24,216 nucleotides of DNA from an uncultured Collinsella sp. (lineage in GTDB: Bacteria > Actinomycetota > Coriobacteriia > Coriobacteriales > Coriobacteriaceae): assembly GCA_958346165.1 (NCBI GenBank), contig CATVQO010000005.1, forward strand, positions 1-24,216. Direction: 5' to 3'. Made by a program: the position numbers and the translations under genes. Positions 16,173 through 23,824 of this stretch are shown piece after piece (position 1 is the first letter of the stretch; every line of letters starts with the position of its first letter). The notes under the pieces are model-generated. The model had not been told where the DNA came from, made no database searches, and saw only the letters and a program-made list of their open reading frames with translations.

Positions 16173-18368
16173 CTATAGCAAAACAGCTCCGTATTTCTTG
16201 ATGCGGGCGAGCATGTTTTTGAGCTTGTTAAAGTCGACCGGTTTGGACAGATGGGCGTTCATGCCGGCGTCGTGTGCCGCCTTGGCGTCCTCGGCGAAGG
16301 CGTTGGCGGTGAGCGCGATGATGGGGATGTCGGCTGCATCGACCTTCTCGCTCAGGCGAATCGCGCGGGTTGCCTCGTAGCCGTCCATGCCCGGCATCAT
16401 GATGTCCATCAGAATCGCATCGAAGCTGCCGGCGGGACGGCCGACGTATAGGTCGACCGCTTCGTTGCCATCGGCGGCGCGAGTTACGACAATGCCTTCG
16501 CTTTCGAGCAGCGCCTGGGCAATCTCGGCGTTCAATTCGTTGTCTTCGGCGAGCAGCACGTTCATGTCGGCGAGCGAGCAGTCGAGCGCCCTCTCGACCG
16601 TATCTGCCCGCGTCTGAGGGTTCTTGTCGATATCGAGCGGAATCTGGACGTTGAACGTACTTCCCACGCCAACCTCACTCGAAATCTCAATCGTACCGCC
16701 CATCAGTTCGATAAGCGACTTGACGATTGGCATGCCCATGCCGGTTCCTTGGAACTTGCTGCGCGCATTGTCACCTTCTTGTGCAAACGGCTCATAGATA
16801 TGCTTTAAAAACTCGGGAGCCATGCCAATGCCGGTATCCGAAACGCTAAAGCAAAAGAGCGCGCGCCCGTTATCGAGTGGCTTGGTCTTTGAGCTAAAGG
16901 TGACGGAGCCGCCGTGCTTGTTGTACTTAATGCTGTTGTTTAACAGGTTGATCATAATCTGTCGGATATGGGTGGGACTGCCGATCATGTATGGTCCCGT
17001 GGCGTACGGCAGACTATTGTCCTGCATTGTGATGCCGTTATCGGATGCGCGGAGCTTGCACAGCACCAGCGTATCGTCACAGAGCTTTTTGAGGTTAAAA
17101 GGCGCATGTTCCAGTGTTAGCTTGCGGTCTTCGATTTTGCCCATCTCGAGGATGTCGTTGATCAGCGAGAGCAGGTGATTGGCGGCAACGCGCGCCTTGG
17201 CACGGCTCTCGCGGGCGACTTGCATATCGCCTTCCTTCAATTCCTCGATCTCGATAAGGCCCAGGATGCCGTTGAGCGGCGTGCGGATGTCGTGGCTCAT
17301 GCGCGTGAGGAATGCCGTCTTAGCGGCGTTGGCGGCATCGGCTTTTTTGCGCTCGGTTCGAGCGCGCACGAGCGCCCAGATGAGCAGGACGATGCCGACC
17401 GACAACATACCGATGAGGGTAGCTGCAATGGCGGTGCGGTTGCGATAAAGGAATTGAAGCGTGTTGGATTCCTGGGCCGTGTACGACGTGGAGGAGAAAT
17501 TGCTTGCGGAGAGCGATTCTCCGGCATTGATGATGCCCTTGTTGATGATTCCCAGCAGCTCGGGCTTTCCGCGCGAAATCCAGCACGAGAGCTCACAGGT
17601 GTCAGGGAGTTCGACCGTCTCGCAGTCCTCGAGATCGTAACGGTCACCGATGGTTTTTACGCGTGAACTGGGAGCGACGATGCAGTGCGCCGTTCCCTTC
17701 CTGAGGGCGTCGAACGCTTCATCGTCGGATTGGTATTCGGTTACGGTCGCTGTGGGGAACAGACTTTCAAGTGCATTTTTGTTGACAAACGATGATTTGG
17801 TACAGGCGATGTTCTGAAGGTCTTTGTTCAGGTTGCTGCCGGTGTAGATGGCGGTGAGGGATATGGTCCCCAACGATATCGACTGCACAACGCCTGTTTG
17901 CTCGGCAAACCAGTAATCTCGGTATACCGGCAGCGCAACGTCTATGCTTCCCTTTGACAGGGCCTTTGACATCATCTTGTAGCTATCAAAGGCGACGGTT
18001 TTGACCGTAATGCCAAATTTATCGTGTAGCGTCGTCGCAAGCGATGCGAGCGAGCCTTCCATTTCGCCGTCTTCGTCCTCGTTGCAGTAGGGGAGTTTGC
18101 CCGTAATGTAGCCGAGCGTGATGGTGTTGTCATTTGCTTTGAGCCAGGAACGTTCGGGGCCGTTGAGCGATGATGAACCGCTGTTTTGGGTCGAGTAGTT
18201 AGATTTGACTTCGTCGTTATAGCGTGGGTTGACGCGGGCGATTGCCGTCATGGCGGCATTGATGTCGTTCATCAGGTCGGGGCGGCTTTTGGGAACGGCA
18301 AAATAGTAATCATTCGAGCCAAGGTAGAACATGGGTGACGCATCGGGCGACGAGATGGTGTCGTTCAT
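16173..18368 (-). CDS. BvgS/EvgS-like hybrid sensor kinase, C-terminal part after an in-frame stop
   Basis: This is the long open part of a gene whose full frame runs from 18977 to 16173 (934 codons if codon 171, TAG, were read through). In full-length numbering it holds the end of a first solute-binding domain, a complete second one (LGYITGKLPYCNEDEDGE to about residue 520), a membrane helix (about residues 515-540; AATLIGMLSVGIVLLIWALV), a kinase with His562 in SHDIRTPLNGILGL and GTGMGMPIVKSLIELMGG, and a receiver with Asp858 in AILMDIMMPG. There is no HPt or output domain. A restart at the ATG at 18368 has only a weak, distant GAGG and would lack a signal peptide, so this part alone is unlikely to be exported correctly. 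The domains downstream of the stop are well preserved, which suggests a recent mutation, suppression or a sequencing error. Confidence 0.85.
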   Translation of the reverse strand: MNDTISSPDASPMFYLGSNDYYFAVPKSRPDLMNDINAAMTAIARVNPRYNDEVKSNYSTQNSGSSSLNGPERSWLKANDNTITLGYITGKLPYCNEDEDGEMEGSLASLATTLHDKFGITVKTVAFDSYKMMSKALSKGSIDVALPVYRDYWFAEQTGVVQSISLGTISLTAIYTGSNLNKDLQNIACTKSSFVNKNALESLFPTATVTEYQSDDEAFDALRKGTAHCIVAPSSRVKTIGDRYDLEDCETVELPDTCELSCWISRGKPELLGIINKGIINAGESLSASNFSSTSYTAQESNTLQFLYRNRTAIAATLIGMLSVGIVLLIWALVRARTERKKADAANAAKTAFLTRMSHDIRTPLNGILGLIEIEELKEGDMQVARESRAKARVAANHLLSLINDILEMGKIEDRKLTLEHAPFNLKKLCDDTLVLCKLRASDNGITMQDNSLPYATGPYMIGSPTHIRQIMINLLNNSIKYNKHGGSVTFSSKTKPLDNGRALFCFSVSDTGIGMAPEFLKHIYEPFAQEGDNARSKFQGTGMGMPIVKSLIELMGGTIEISSEVGVGSTFNVQIPLDIDKNPQTRADTVERALDCSLADMNVLLAEDNELNAEIAQALLESEGIVVTRAADGNEAVDLYVGRPAGSFDAILMDIMMPGMDGYEATRAIRLSEKVDAADIPIIALTANAFAEDAKAAHDAGMNAHLSKPVDFNKLKNMLARIKKYGAVLL

Positions 18369-18464
18369 GATAACGGCATCGACCTCGTTGTTTGCGAGCG
18401 CGTCGAAGAGAACGGAGCCTCCGTCATACTCCCTGTATGTGCAGGTGATTCCTTCGTTGGCGAG

Positions 18465-18977
18465 CTACTGCTGGCCAACGAAGGTTTGCATAACGCCGGG
18501 GTTGCAGCCGATAGTGAGACCCTGGAGTGCTTGAGGGTCACCCTTTGCGAGGTCGTCACGGTCGGGCCTGGCGTAGATGTAGTAGCGCTCGGTGCCCTCG
18601 GGGTTCGAGGAAAAGAGCAGCTTTTGGGCGCGCTCCTCGGAGTAGGAGATGTTGGGCATGAGGTCGATCTCGCCCGCCTCGAGCATGTCCATAAGCTCGG
18701 TGAAGGTGCCGGAGACGTATTCGTACCGCCAGCCGGGCGTGTAGTATGACAGGGTCTGGAGGTACTCGTAACCCCATCCCGAGAGACGCTCGCCGGGGGT
18801 GCCGTCTTGGAAGCCCTCGTTGCTGACGAGCCAACCAACGCGGACCGTCTTGACTTGCTGACTAGAGTCATCGGCAAAAGCCTGGACAGGCGCGATAGAA
18901 CTCAGCACGGCAAGCGCGGCAAGCACAATGGCCAGGGCGCGATATATAACTGAACGAAGGACAGTGGCAGCTCTCAC
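18465..18977 (-). pseudogene. N-terminal fragment of the BvgS-like sensor kinase, ended by an in-frame TAG
   Basis: This 170-residue open part is in the same frame as the coding region 18368-16173. It has a signal peptide (VIYRALAIVLAALAVLSS, then PVQAFADD) and the first lobe of a solute-binding domain: VRVGWLVSNEGFQDG, GWGYEYLQTLSYYTPGWRYE and LEAGEIDLMPNISYSEERA. It ends GVMQTFVGQQ then TAG (complement of 18465-18467). The frame goes on directly with LANEGITCTYREYDGGS, the expected continuation of the same domain, so one nonsense change separates the halves. I start it at the GTG at 18977 because TTAGGA lies six bases upstream; a TTG at 18983 is possible. By itself the fragment could be a secreted half-domain, but a broken gene is the simpler reading. 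Confidence 0.85.
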
Positions 18978-19070
18978 GTGCAATCCTAACGAATCGAGAC
19001 ATTACCGCATAAGGATACCAGCTCAGCCTGCCCAGTCGGCAGCTGCACCGCTAAACGCTCCCGCCCGGCA

Positions 19071-19153
19071 GTCATCGGGGACGTTCTTAAACGACTAGTC
19101 ATTGGGGACGTTCTTGTTTGACTAGTCATTTAAGAACGTCCCCAATGACTAGT
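19071..19153. repeat. REP-like palindromic element, copy 2 with an extra half unit
   Basis: Bases 19094-19115 and 19132-19153 form a perfect 22-base-pair stem (core GGGGACGTTCTT/AAGAACGTCCCC) with a 16-base loop. A further half unit, GGGGACGTTCTTAAACGACT at 19077-19096, precedes it, so the motif appears as one complete hairpin plus a partial copy. ACTAGTCATT occurs at 19094-19103 and again in the loop at 19121-19130. The element lies in the divergent gap between the disrupted kinase and the potassium channel, and matches the copy at 8986-9041. Confidence 0.88.
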
Positions 19154-19222
19154 TCCGTTTGCGGGGGAGGCGTGGGACAATACCGAGCGAATGCGATTGG
19201 TTGTTTGGGAAAAGGGGTCGCG

Positions 19223-19648
19223 ATGAACAAGTTGAGGACGCTTGCCGATGTGTTGCGACAGGCTGGCTTTGCGCGCATCACGGGCCTGTTTCTTATCTTC
19301 TATCTGCTGTGCTCGACGGCCGTCTGGCTGTCCGAGCCCACGACCCTTACGTTTGGCGATGGACTTTGGTTTAGCTTTGAGACGGTCTCGACGATCGGCT
19401 TTGGCGATATCCCCGCCGAAACGCCGGTTGCCCGCGGCGTTACCGTTATCCTAAGCGTCATCAGTATCTTCTATATCGCCATGCTTACGGGCGTGGCGGT
19501 GAACTACTGCAATACGCTCATCAAGCTGCGCCAAAAGGACACCATGGCGCGCTTTATGGACGATCTTGAGCATTTGGAAGAGCTCGATTGTGACGAGCTC
19601 GCCGACCTGTCGCGCCGCGTGCGCGAATATCGCCGCCGCCAACGCTAG
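19223..19648 (+). CDS. Two-helix potassium channel subunit
   Basis: The 141-residue protein has two membrane helices (TGLFLIFYLLCSTAVWL and VTVILSVISIFYIAMLTGVA) around a pore loop with the selectivity filter TIGFGD in TVSTIGFGDIPAETP. This is the minimal ion-channel fold of KcsA-type channels, which work as tetramers. A charged helical tail of about 50 residues (FMDDLEHLEELDCDELAD) follows in the cytoplasm; no RCK domain is attached. AAGGGG lies six bases before the ATG. Longer upstream readings run through the REP-like element and are rejected. The next gene starts 35 bases downstream and is probably cotranscribed. Confidence 0.9.
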   Translation: MNKLRTLADVLRQAGFARITGLFLIFYLLCSTAVWLSEPTTLTFGDGLWFSFETVSTIGFGDIPAETPVARGVTVILSVISIFYIAMLTGVAVNYCNTLIKLRQKDTMARFMDDLEHLEELDCDELADLSRRVREYRRRQR

Positions 19649-19683
19649 AACGGGCGCCGCGCGTCACGACGAGGGGGACTGAA

Positions 19684-20217
19684 ATGAATATCACCGTGTA
19701 TCTGGGTGCCAGCGTCGGTAATGACCCGGCGTTTCTACCTGCGGTACAGGAGCTGGGCAACTGGATTGGCACCAACGGCCACGCGCTGGTATACGGCGGG
19801 TCCAAATCGGGCCTGATGGGCGCGCTCGCCGATAGCGTGCTCGATGCTGGCGGACATGTGACGGGCGTGGAGCCGAGCTTTTTTATCGAGGCCGAGTTTC
19901 AACATGACGGTATCGACGACCTCATCGTGACGAGTGGTATGGCGGAGCGCAAGGCCAAGATGATTGAGCTCGGCGATGCGTTCATCGCCTTTCCCGGTGG
20001 GACGGGCACGCTCGAGGAGATTGCCGAGGTTATGTCCGCGGTGTCGTTGGGGCACCTGAGTGCTCCGTGCATCCTGTATAACCTGGACGGTTACTACAAC
20101 GACCTCAAGGCACTGCTCGGGCACATGATTGATAAAGGGCTATCGGGCCCACGGCGCCAGCAGGGCATCTACTTTGCCGACGATTTGCGCGAGATTGCTT
20201 CGATTATCAACGGATAA
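19684..20217 (+). CDS. LOG-family (TIGR00730-type) Rossmann-fold protein
   Basis: The 177-residue cytosolic protein belongs to the LOG group, whose tested members release the base from nucleoside 5'-monophosphates (cytokinin-activating phosphoribohydrolase activity). The nucleotide-binding signature PGGTGTLEEIAEV is complete, with the upstream ERKAKMIELGDAFIAF. The usual YGGG motif appears as YGGSKSGLMG, a small change. GAGGGGGA lies before the ATG. Many bacterial members have no known physiological role; the gene follows a potassium channel with no obvious functional link. Confidence 0.92.
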   Translation: MNITVYLGASVGNDPAFLPAVQELGNWIGTNGHALVYGGSKSGLMGALADSVLDAGGHVTGVEPSFFIEAEFQHDGIDDLIVTSGMAERKAKMIELGDAFIAFPGGTGTLEEIAEVMSAVSLGHLSAPCILYNLDGYYNDLKALLGHMIDKGLSGPRRQQGIYFADDLREIASIING

Positions 20218-20297
20218 GTCTTGAGCCTGCCCCACTATGGCTCCCAATGGTGCCGTTCGCGGCGTGGATGGTTGGCTCGTTCGGGCAACGCTCGCTC

Positions 20298-20303
20298 TAC
20301 AAT
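20298..20303 (+). promoter_or_regulatory. Possible -10 box before the ClC gene
   Basis: TACAAT lies 39 bases before the ATG of the ClC-family gene. The only -35-like hexamer, TTGGCT at 20272-20277, is 20 bases upstream, so only the -10 element is suggestive. Confidence 0.35.
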
Positions 20304-20342
20304 AAAACGTATCTATGTCGACTTTGACCGCGGGAGGACCCG

Positions 20343-21647
20343 ATGGATAACCTTGCCAAACCCACAAACCGCGCGCTGTTTTTAGTTAGCGTTGCCGTGA
20401 CCGGTGCGTTCGCAGGTGCCGCGGTCTGGCTGTTCTTTTTTGCGATGGAGCACGGTATCGACTATCTATGGACCGAGATTCCGCACGCGCTGGGCGTCGC
20501 TTCGCCCGAGCTCGCGAACGGCCCGTTTGGCTTTTTGCCGTACCCGTTTTTCGTCTGCATGCTGGGCGGTCTGCTGATTGGCCTGTACGAAAAGATGACG
20601 GGCACCAAGACCGATGACCTTAACCAGGTCATGACCAAGGTCAAACAGGATGGGTGCTACCCCTACGAAAATCTGGGCAAGCTGTCGCTTGCCGCGCTGT
20701 TGCCGCTGCTGTTTGGCGGCAGCATTGGACCGGAAGCTGGACTGACCGGCGTCATTGCGGGACTGTGCAGCTGGGTCGGCGATCGCATGCGTCGCTTTGG
20801 AGCCGAGTTTAGGGAACTCACGCTGCTGGGCACCCAGGCTGCCCTGACGGCGCTCTTTACCGCACCCGTCTTTGGCTTTGTGGCTCCGCTCGCCGGTAGC
20901 GCCGACGGCCAGGGTGCCAATGATACTGAGGACCCCGCGTCCGACGAGATCACGATCAAGCTGCCCAAGGCACAGAAGACCGTGGTCTACGGCATTGCGA
21001 TTGCCGGCGGTCTGGGCACCTACCTGCTGCTTGGCCAGCTTGTGAGCGGCGGCATGGGCATGCCGAGGTTTGAGGCCGCCGAGGTGGGCAACCTGGAGCT
21101 TGCTTGGCTCATTCCTCTTGCGCTGATCGGCACGGTCTGCGGCTGGCTGTACTTTGTCTCTGAGCACGCGAGCGAAGCATTTGCCCATGCAATAGGGGAA
21201 CGTCCTGTCGTCAAGGCCATGCTAGCCGGTCTGGCGCTCGCCATCTGTGGCACGGTCCTGCCCTACACCATGTTTGCCGGCGAGACCCAGGCCGGTGTGC
21301 TCATGGAAACCTACCTCAGCATTCCCGCCGGCGTGCTTATCGCGACCGGTCTGGTCAAGGCCATGCTGACGCCCGCCCTCATCAATATGGGCTGGCGTGG
21401 CGGTCACTTCTTCCCGGTTATCTTCTCGGGTGTGAGCCTGGGCTACGGCTTAGCCATTCTTACCGGTGCCGATCCGGTCTTTTGCGTCGCCGTCTGCACG
21501 GCATCGACGATGGGCGCCGTTATGCGTCAGCCGGTCATGGTCGTGGGCCTGCTGCTCATGTGCTTCCCGCTCAAAGGCATCGTCTGTATGATTATCGCCG
21601 CCGTCATCGCCGCCGGTATTCCGCTGCCCAAGCCGCTGCGCAAGTAG
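20343..21647 (+). CDS. ClC-family chloride channel/transporter-like membrane protein
   Basis: The 434-residue protein has about ten hydrophobic helices. The ClC-type motif GGSIGPEAGLTGVIAGL lies near residue 126 and GWRGGHFFPVIFSGVSLGYG in the C-terminal half corresponds to the second pore-lining motif. The canonical GSGIP and GREGP motifs of the E. coli transporter are not seen in standard form, so this belongs to a diverged ClC branch often called ion channel protein. Between helices there is a hydrophilic insert (SADGQGANDTEDPASDE). No CBS domains follow. GGGAGG lies six bases before the ATG. Whether it conducts chloride, fluoride or another anion, and whether it is a channel or an exchanger, cannot be decided here. 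Confidence 0.85.
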   Translation: MDNLAKPTNRALFLVSVAVTGAFAGAAVWLFFFAMEHGIDYLWTEIPHALGVASPELANGPFGFLPYPFFVCMLGGLLIGLYEKMTGTKTDDLNQVMTKVKQDGCYPYENLGKLSLAALLPLLFGGSIGPEAGLTGVIAGLCSWVGDRMRRFGAEFRELTLLGTQAALTALFTAPVFGFVAPLAGSADGQGANDTEDPASDEITIKLPKAQKTVVYGIAIAGGLGTYLLLGQLVSGGMGMPRFEAAEVGNLELAWLIPLALIGTVCGWLYFVSEHASEAFAHAIGERPVVKAMLAGLALAICGTVLPYTMFAGETQAGVLMETYLSIPAGVLIATGLVKAMLTPALINMGWRGGHFFPVIFSGVSLGYGLAILTGADPVFCVAVCTASTMGAVMRQPVMVVGLLLMCFPLKGIVCMIIAAVIAAGIPLPKPLRK

Positions 21648-21696
21648 CATGGTAGCGCGCGCCGGGGGATATGCCATTTGTCGCGGATTTGCGGGG

Positions 21697-21710
21697 GGGC
21701 GATCGCGCCC
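21697..21710. terminator. Weak hairpin between convergent genes
   Basis: GGGCG and CGCCC form a five-base-pair stem around ATCG in the 86-base gap between the ClC gene and the convergent ABC permease. No T-run follows, so terminator function is doubtful. Confidence 0.3.
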
Positions 21711-21733
21711 TTCGTGGATTGGGACTCGCGTGG

Positions 21734-22432
21734 CTACAGCTCGCGTACTCGATAAACCTTGGTGCTGACGGTGCAGCTGATTGCACATAGCGCGAGGGCA
21801 AGTACGGCGATGCCTGCACACAGACAGCCCAGAACGGCAGGATCGGGATTCGCCCCGGCAATCGACATGAGCCAGTTGCTGATGGGGTTGGAGGAACTCA
21901 GCATTGCCATGGTGCCGCAGCCAAACAGGGCAAACAGGCCAAGGGATAGGCGCAGCGCCTCCATGTGTCCAAATCGGAAGAACAGCGGCTGTGTCAAGAA
22001 TACCATCATGAGGGAGATGAGCATTGATGCCGCCGAGGCGGTTGCGATTTCAAAGATCGTCTGTCCCGTCGAAGGAATGCCCGCGCTGTTGAAGAGCGGG
22101 ATGGAGGCGATGCTCAAAAGCGTGGCTGCACATGCCATGACGACCGAGAAGACAACGATGCACAGGTAGCGTGCGCAAATAATGTCTTTGCGCGAGAAGG
22201 GCAACGTTGCTCGATAACGCTCCCAGCCGTTTTGGTTATCGTAGCCAGCTAGCGAGTTCATGATTATGATGGGCGACATTGCGCTGACCGCACAGGCGCC
22301 GGCGCTCATACCGGAATCGCCGTCTGTCGCGTTGGCGAGGGTCAACACGACGAAGATGAACAGCCCGACACCCGCGATGCTCGGGGTGAGCGTGCGAACG
22401 ATGGCGAGCTCGGACATAAAGGCACGTTTCAT
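21734..22432 (-). CDS. ABC-2 type permease of the YtrA-type operon
   Basis: The 232-residue membrane protein has six predicted helices, for example IAGVGLFIFVVLTLANA, YLCIVVFSVVMACAATLLS, MLISLMMVFLTQPLFF and CLCAGIAVLALALCAISCTV. The cytoplasmic loop NQNGWERYRATLPFSRKDII is typical of ABC-2 permeases of this small size (about 230 residues). AAGGGA lies six bases before the ATG, and the ATG overlaps the stop of the ATPase gene (ATGA). As the third gene of a GntR-ATPase-permease operon it should form the channel part of an efflux or stress ABC system of the YtrBC type. The substrate is unknown. Confidence 0.9.
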   Translation of the reverse strand: MKRAFMSELAIVRTLTPSIAGVGLFIFVVLTLANATDGDSGMSAGACAVSAMSPIIIMNSLAGYDNQNGWERYRATLPFSRKDIICARYLCIVVFSVVMACAATLLSIASIPLFNSAGIPSTGQTIFEIATASAASMLISLMMVFLTQPLFFRFGHMEALRLSLGLFALFGCGTMAMLSSSNPISNWLMSIAGANPDPAVLGCLCAGIAVLALALCAISCTVSTKVYRVREL

Positions 22433-23241
22433 TTCGAAGTCCCTTTCAGCGTGAGGCGCAGATAGTCGTCAATGGTTGCCCGATCGCAGGGAATCTCGGG
22501 GAAGGCCTCGAGCGTTTCGCGACGGTTGGGCACGAGCACGTCCACGCTGTAGGCGTGGTGGACGGCACGGGCGCCTTCGACGCAAACCATAAGCTCGGCG
22601 GCCTGTGCTTGGGTACAGTGGGCGATGCCGGCGCGGTCGGTAATATCCTCGCGCGGCAGGTCAAACACAATCGAGCCAGCATCGATGCAGATGACGCGAT
22701 CAGCGGTGCGATCGAGATCGGACGTAATGTGGCTCGAGAGCAACACGCTGTGCTGGCCGTCGGCGACAAAGGCAAGCAGCTCATCAAGCAGTTCCTCGCG
22801 TGCCATGGGATCGAGGCCCGCAGTGGCTTCGTCCAAAACGAGCAGCTTGGCATTGTGGCTGAGCGCGCAGGTAAGTTGCAGCTTCATGCCCATGCCGCGG
22901 GAGAGGTCCTTGACCTTTGTCTTGGGATCGAGGCCAAATCGGTTGATGAATCCGGCGAACGTTTCGCGGTCCCACGTGGGGTACGCCGGGCCTACGAGCG
23001 ACTCGATCTGGCCCACCTTGAGCGTGGAGGGGAAGGGGCACGTGTCCAGGACAAGACCGACGCGGGAGCGTAGATGGCGTTGCGACTCATCGGGCGCGTC
23101 GGCGCCACAGCGCTGCCCAAACAGGCGCACCTCGCCGGCATCGAGCTTGATAAGCCCGAGCGCGGCGCGAATGGTCGTTGTCTTGCCGGCACCGTTAGCG
23201 CCCACAAAGCCAACAATCTGGCCGGGCTCCACGGCGAGCAT
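22429..23241 (-). CDS. ABC transporter ATPase of the YtrA-type operon, N-terminus shifted out of frame
   Basis: The open frame of 270 residues holds a nearly complete ABC ATPase: Walker A GANGAGKTT, a signature in the variant form LSRGMGMKL, Walker B KLLVLDEATAGLD and the H-loop in LLSSHITSD, followed by a C-terminal extension. The frame has an ATG at 23241 but no ribosome site there, and the first strands of the fold are missing. The expected start MQNLLELKGVSRR lies upstream at 23309 in another frame, with AAAGG eight bases before it. One missing base in the run GCCGCGTGAG near 23270 explains this. If the sequence is right, the ATPase is broken or made only poorly from an internal start. 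The gene lies between the GntR regulator and the permease. Confidence 0.82.
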   Translation of the reverse strand: MLAVEPGQIVGFVGANGAGKTTTIRAALGLIKLDAGEVRLFGQRCGADAPDESQRHLRSRVGLVLDTCPFPSTLKVGQIESLVGPAYPTWDRETFAGFINRFGLDPKTKVKDLSRGMGMKLQLTCALSHNAKLLVLDEATAGLDPMAREELLDELLAFVADGQHSVLLSSHITSDLDRTADRVICIDAGSIVFDLPREDITDRAGIAHCTQAQAAELMVCVEGARAVHHAYSVDVLVPNRRETLEAFPEIPCDRATIDDYLRLTLKGTSK

Positions 23242-23309
23242 GATATCACGCAGCGAAAACGGTCGCTCACGCGGCGTGAGACACCTTTGAGTTCTAACAA
23301 GTTTTGCAT
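23242..23309 (-). other. Displaced N-terminal codons of the ABC ATPase (frameshift)
   Basis: ATG at 23309 with AAAGG upstream encodes MQNLLELKGVSRR, the normal opening of an ABC ATPase. The next residues in this frame are not ATPase-like, while the -1 shifted frame continues ERPFSLRDIMLAVEPG as expected. Adding one G to make CGC CGC GGT GAG would restore a single frame of 293 residues. The site lies in a small inverted repeat (TCACGC/GCGTGA), a place where sequencing errors or slippage can happen. Confidence 0.75.
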
Positions 23310-23332
23310 GGTATAGCCTTTCTTGCAGATGG

Positions 23333-23713
23333 CTACTGCATGGTTTCGGGGGCTACCAGGTCGAGCATCTCGTGCAGCTTGTCGCGCGTGACACCCAAGG
23401 CTTCGGCTTGGCTTGCCGCTTTCGCAAGCAGCTCTTCGATATGGCAGAGCTGGTTTTCGCGCAAGAGCTCTTGGTTGCCCTCGGCGACAAAACAGCCTTT
23501 GCCCTGCACGGTGCAGATAAACCCGAGCTGCTCCAGGTCGGCGTAGGCGCGCTTGGTGGTGATGACGCTCACGCCAAGATCGCTCGCGAGTGCACGGATG
23601 CTGGGGAGTTTGGCTCCCGCAGCGAGCGTGCCCGATAAGATCTGAGCTTTGACTTGCGAGGTTATTTGCTCGTAAATGGGCTTGTCGCTCGAATTGGATA
23701 GGATGATGTCCAC
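23333..23713 (-). CDS. GntR-family regulator, YtrA type
   Basis: The 126-residue regulator has a GntR winged helix (PIYEQITSQVKAQILSG, LPSIRALASDLGVSVITTKR, and GKGCFVAEG) and only a short helical tail of about 45 residues, as in the YtrA subfamily. These proteins usually repress their own operon with an ABC transporter, and here the ATPase and permease follow directly. The start is GTG at 23713 with AAGGAG five bases upstream. The gap to the ATPase start at 23309 is 23 bases. A matching operator-like inverted repeat overlaps a promoter upstream, so self-regulation is likely. Confidence 0.93.
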   Translation of the reverse strand: MDIILSNSSDKPIYEQITSQVKAQILSGTLAAGAKLPSIRALASDLGVSVITTKRAYADLEQLGFICTVQGKGCFVAEGNQELLRENQLCHIEELLAKAASQAEALGVTRDKLHEMLDLVAPETMQ

Positions 23714-23740
23714 AGCGGCTCCTTAGCTGTTGGGCTACAC

Positions 23741-23791
23741 GTGTATATAACCGGTAAGCACAGTATATATACACTATGCACAGTTATGCAA
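23741..23791 (-). promoter_or_regulatory. Promoter and likely operator of the GntR-ABC operon
   Basis: On the minus strand, TTGCAT (23791-23786) and TATACT (23767-23762) are 18 bases apart and form a good promoter. GTGTATATA at 23741-23749 and TATATACAC at 23766-23774 are a perfect nine-base inverted repeat separated by 16 bases; the right half overlaps the -10 region. Such a dyad fits a YtrA-type repressor site, and the position would block transcription. The pairing with this repressor is inferred. Confidence 0.65.
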
Positions 23792-23824
23792 GAGGTAAAT
23801 AGGGATTGTCCGCTCGTTCGTTCA

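Noticed and set aside
18465..18467. TAG read as pyrrolysine or selenocysteine-like recoding
   Set aside because: Selenocysteine uses TGA, no pyrrolysine genes are in the window, and the site is in a solute-binding domain with no reason for such a residue.
19118..19222. N-terminal extension of the potassium channel
   Set aside because: It is encoded by the REP-like repeat and lacks a ribosome site; AAGGGG precedes the ATG at 19223.
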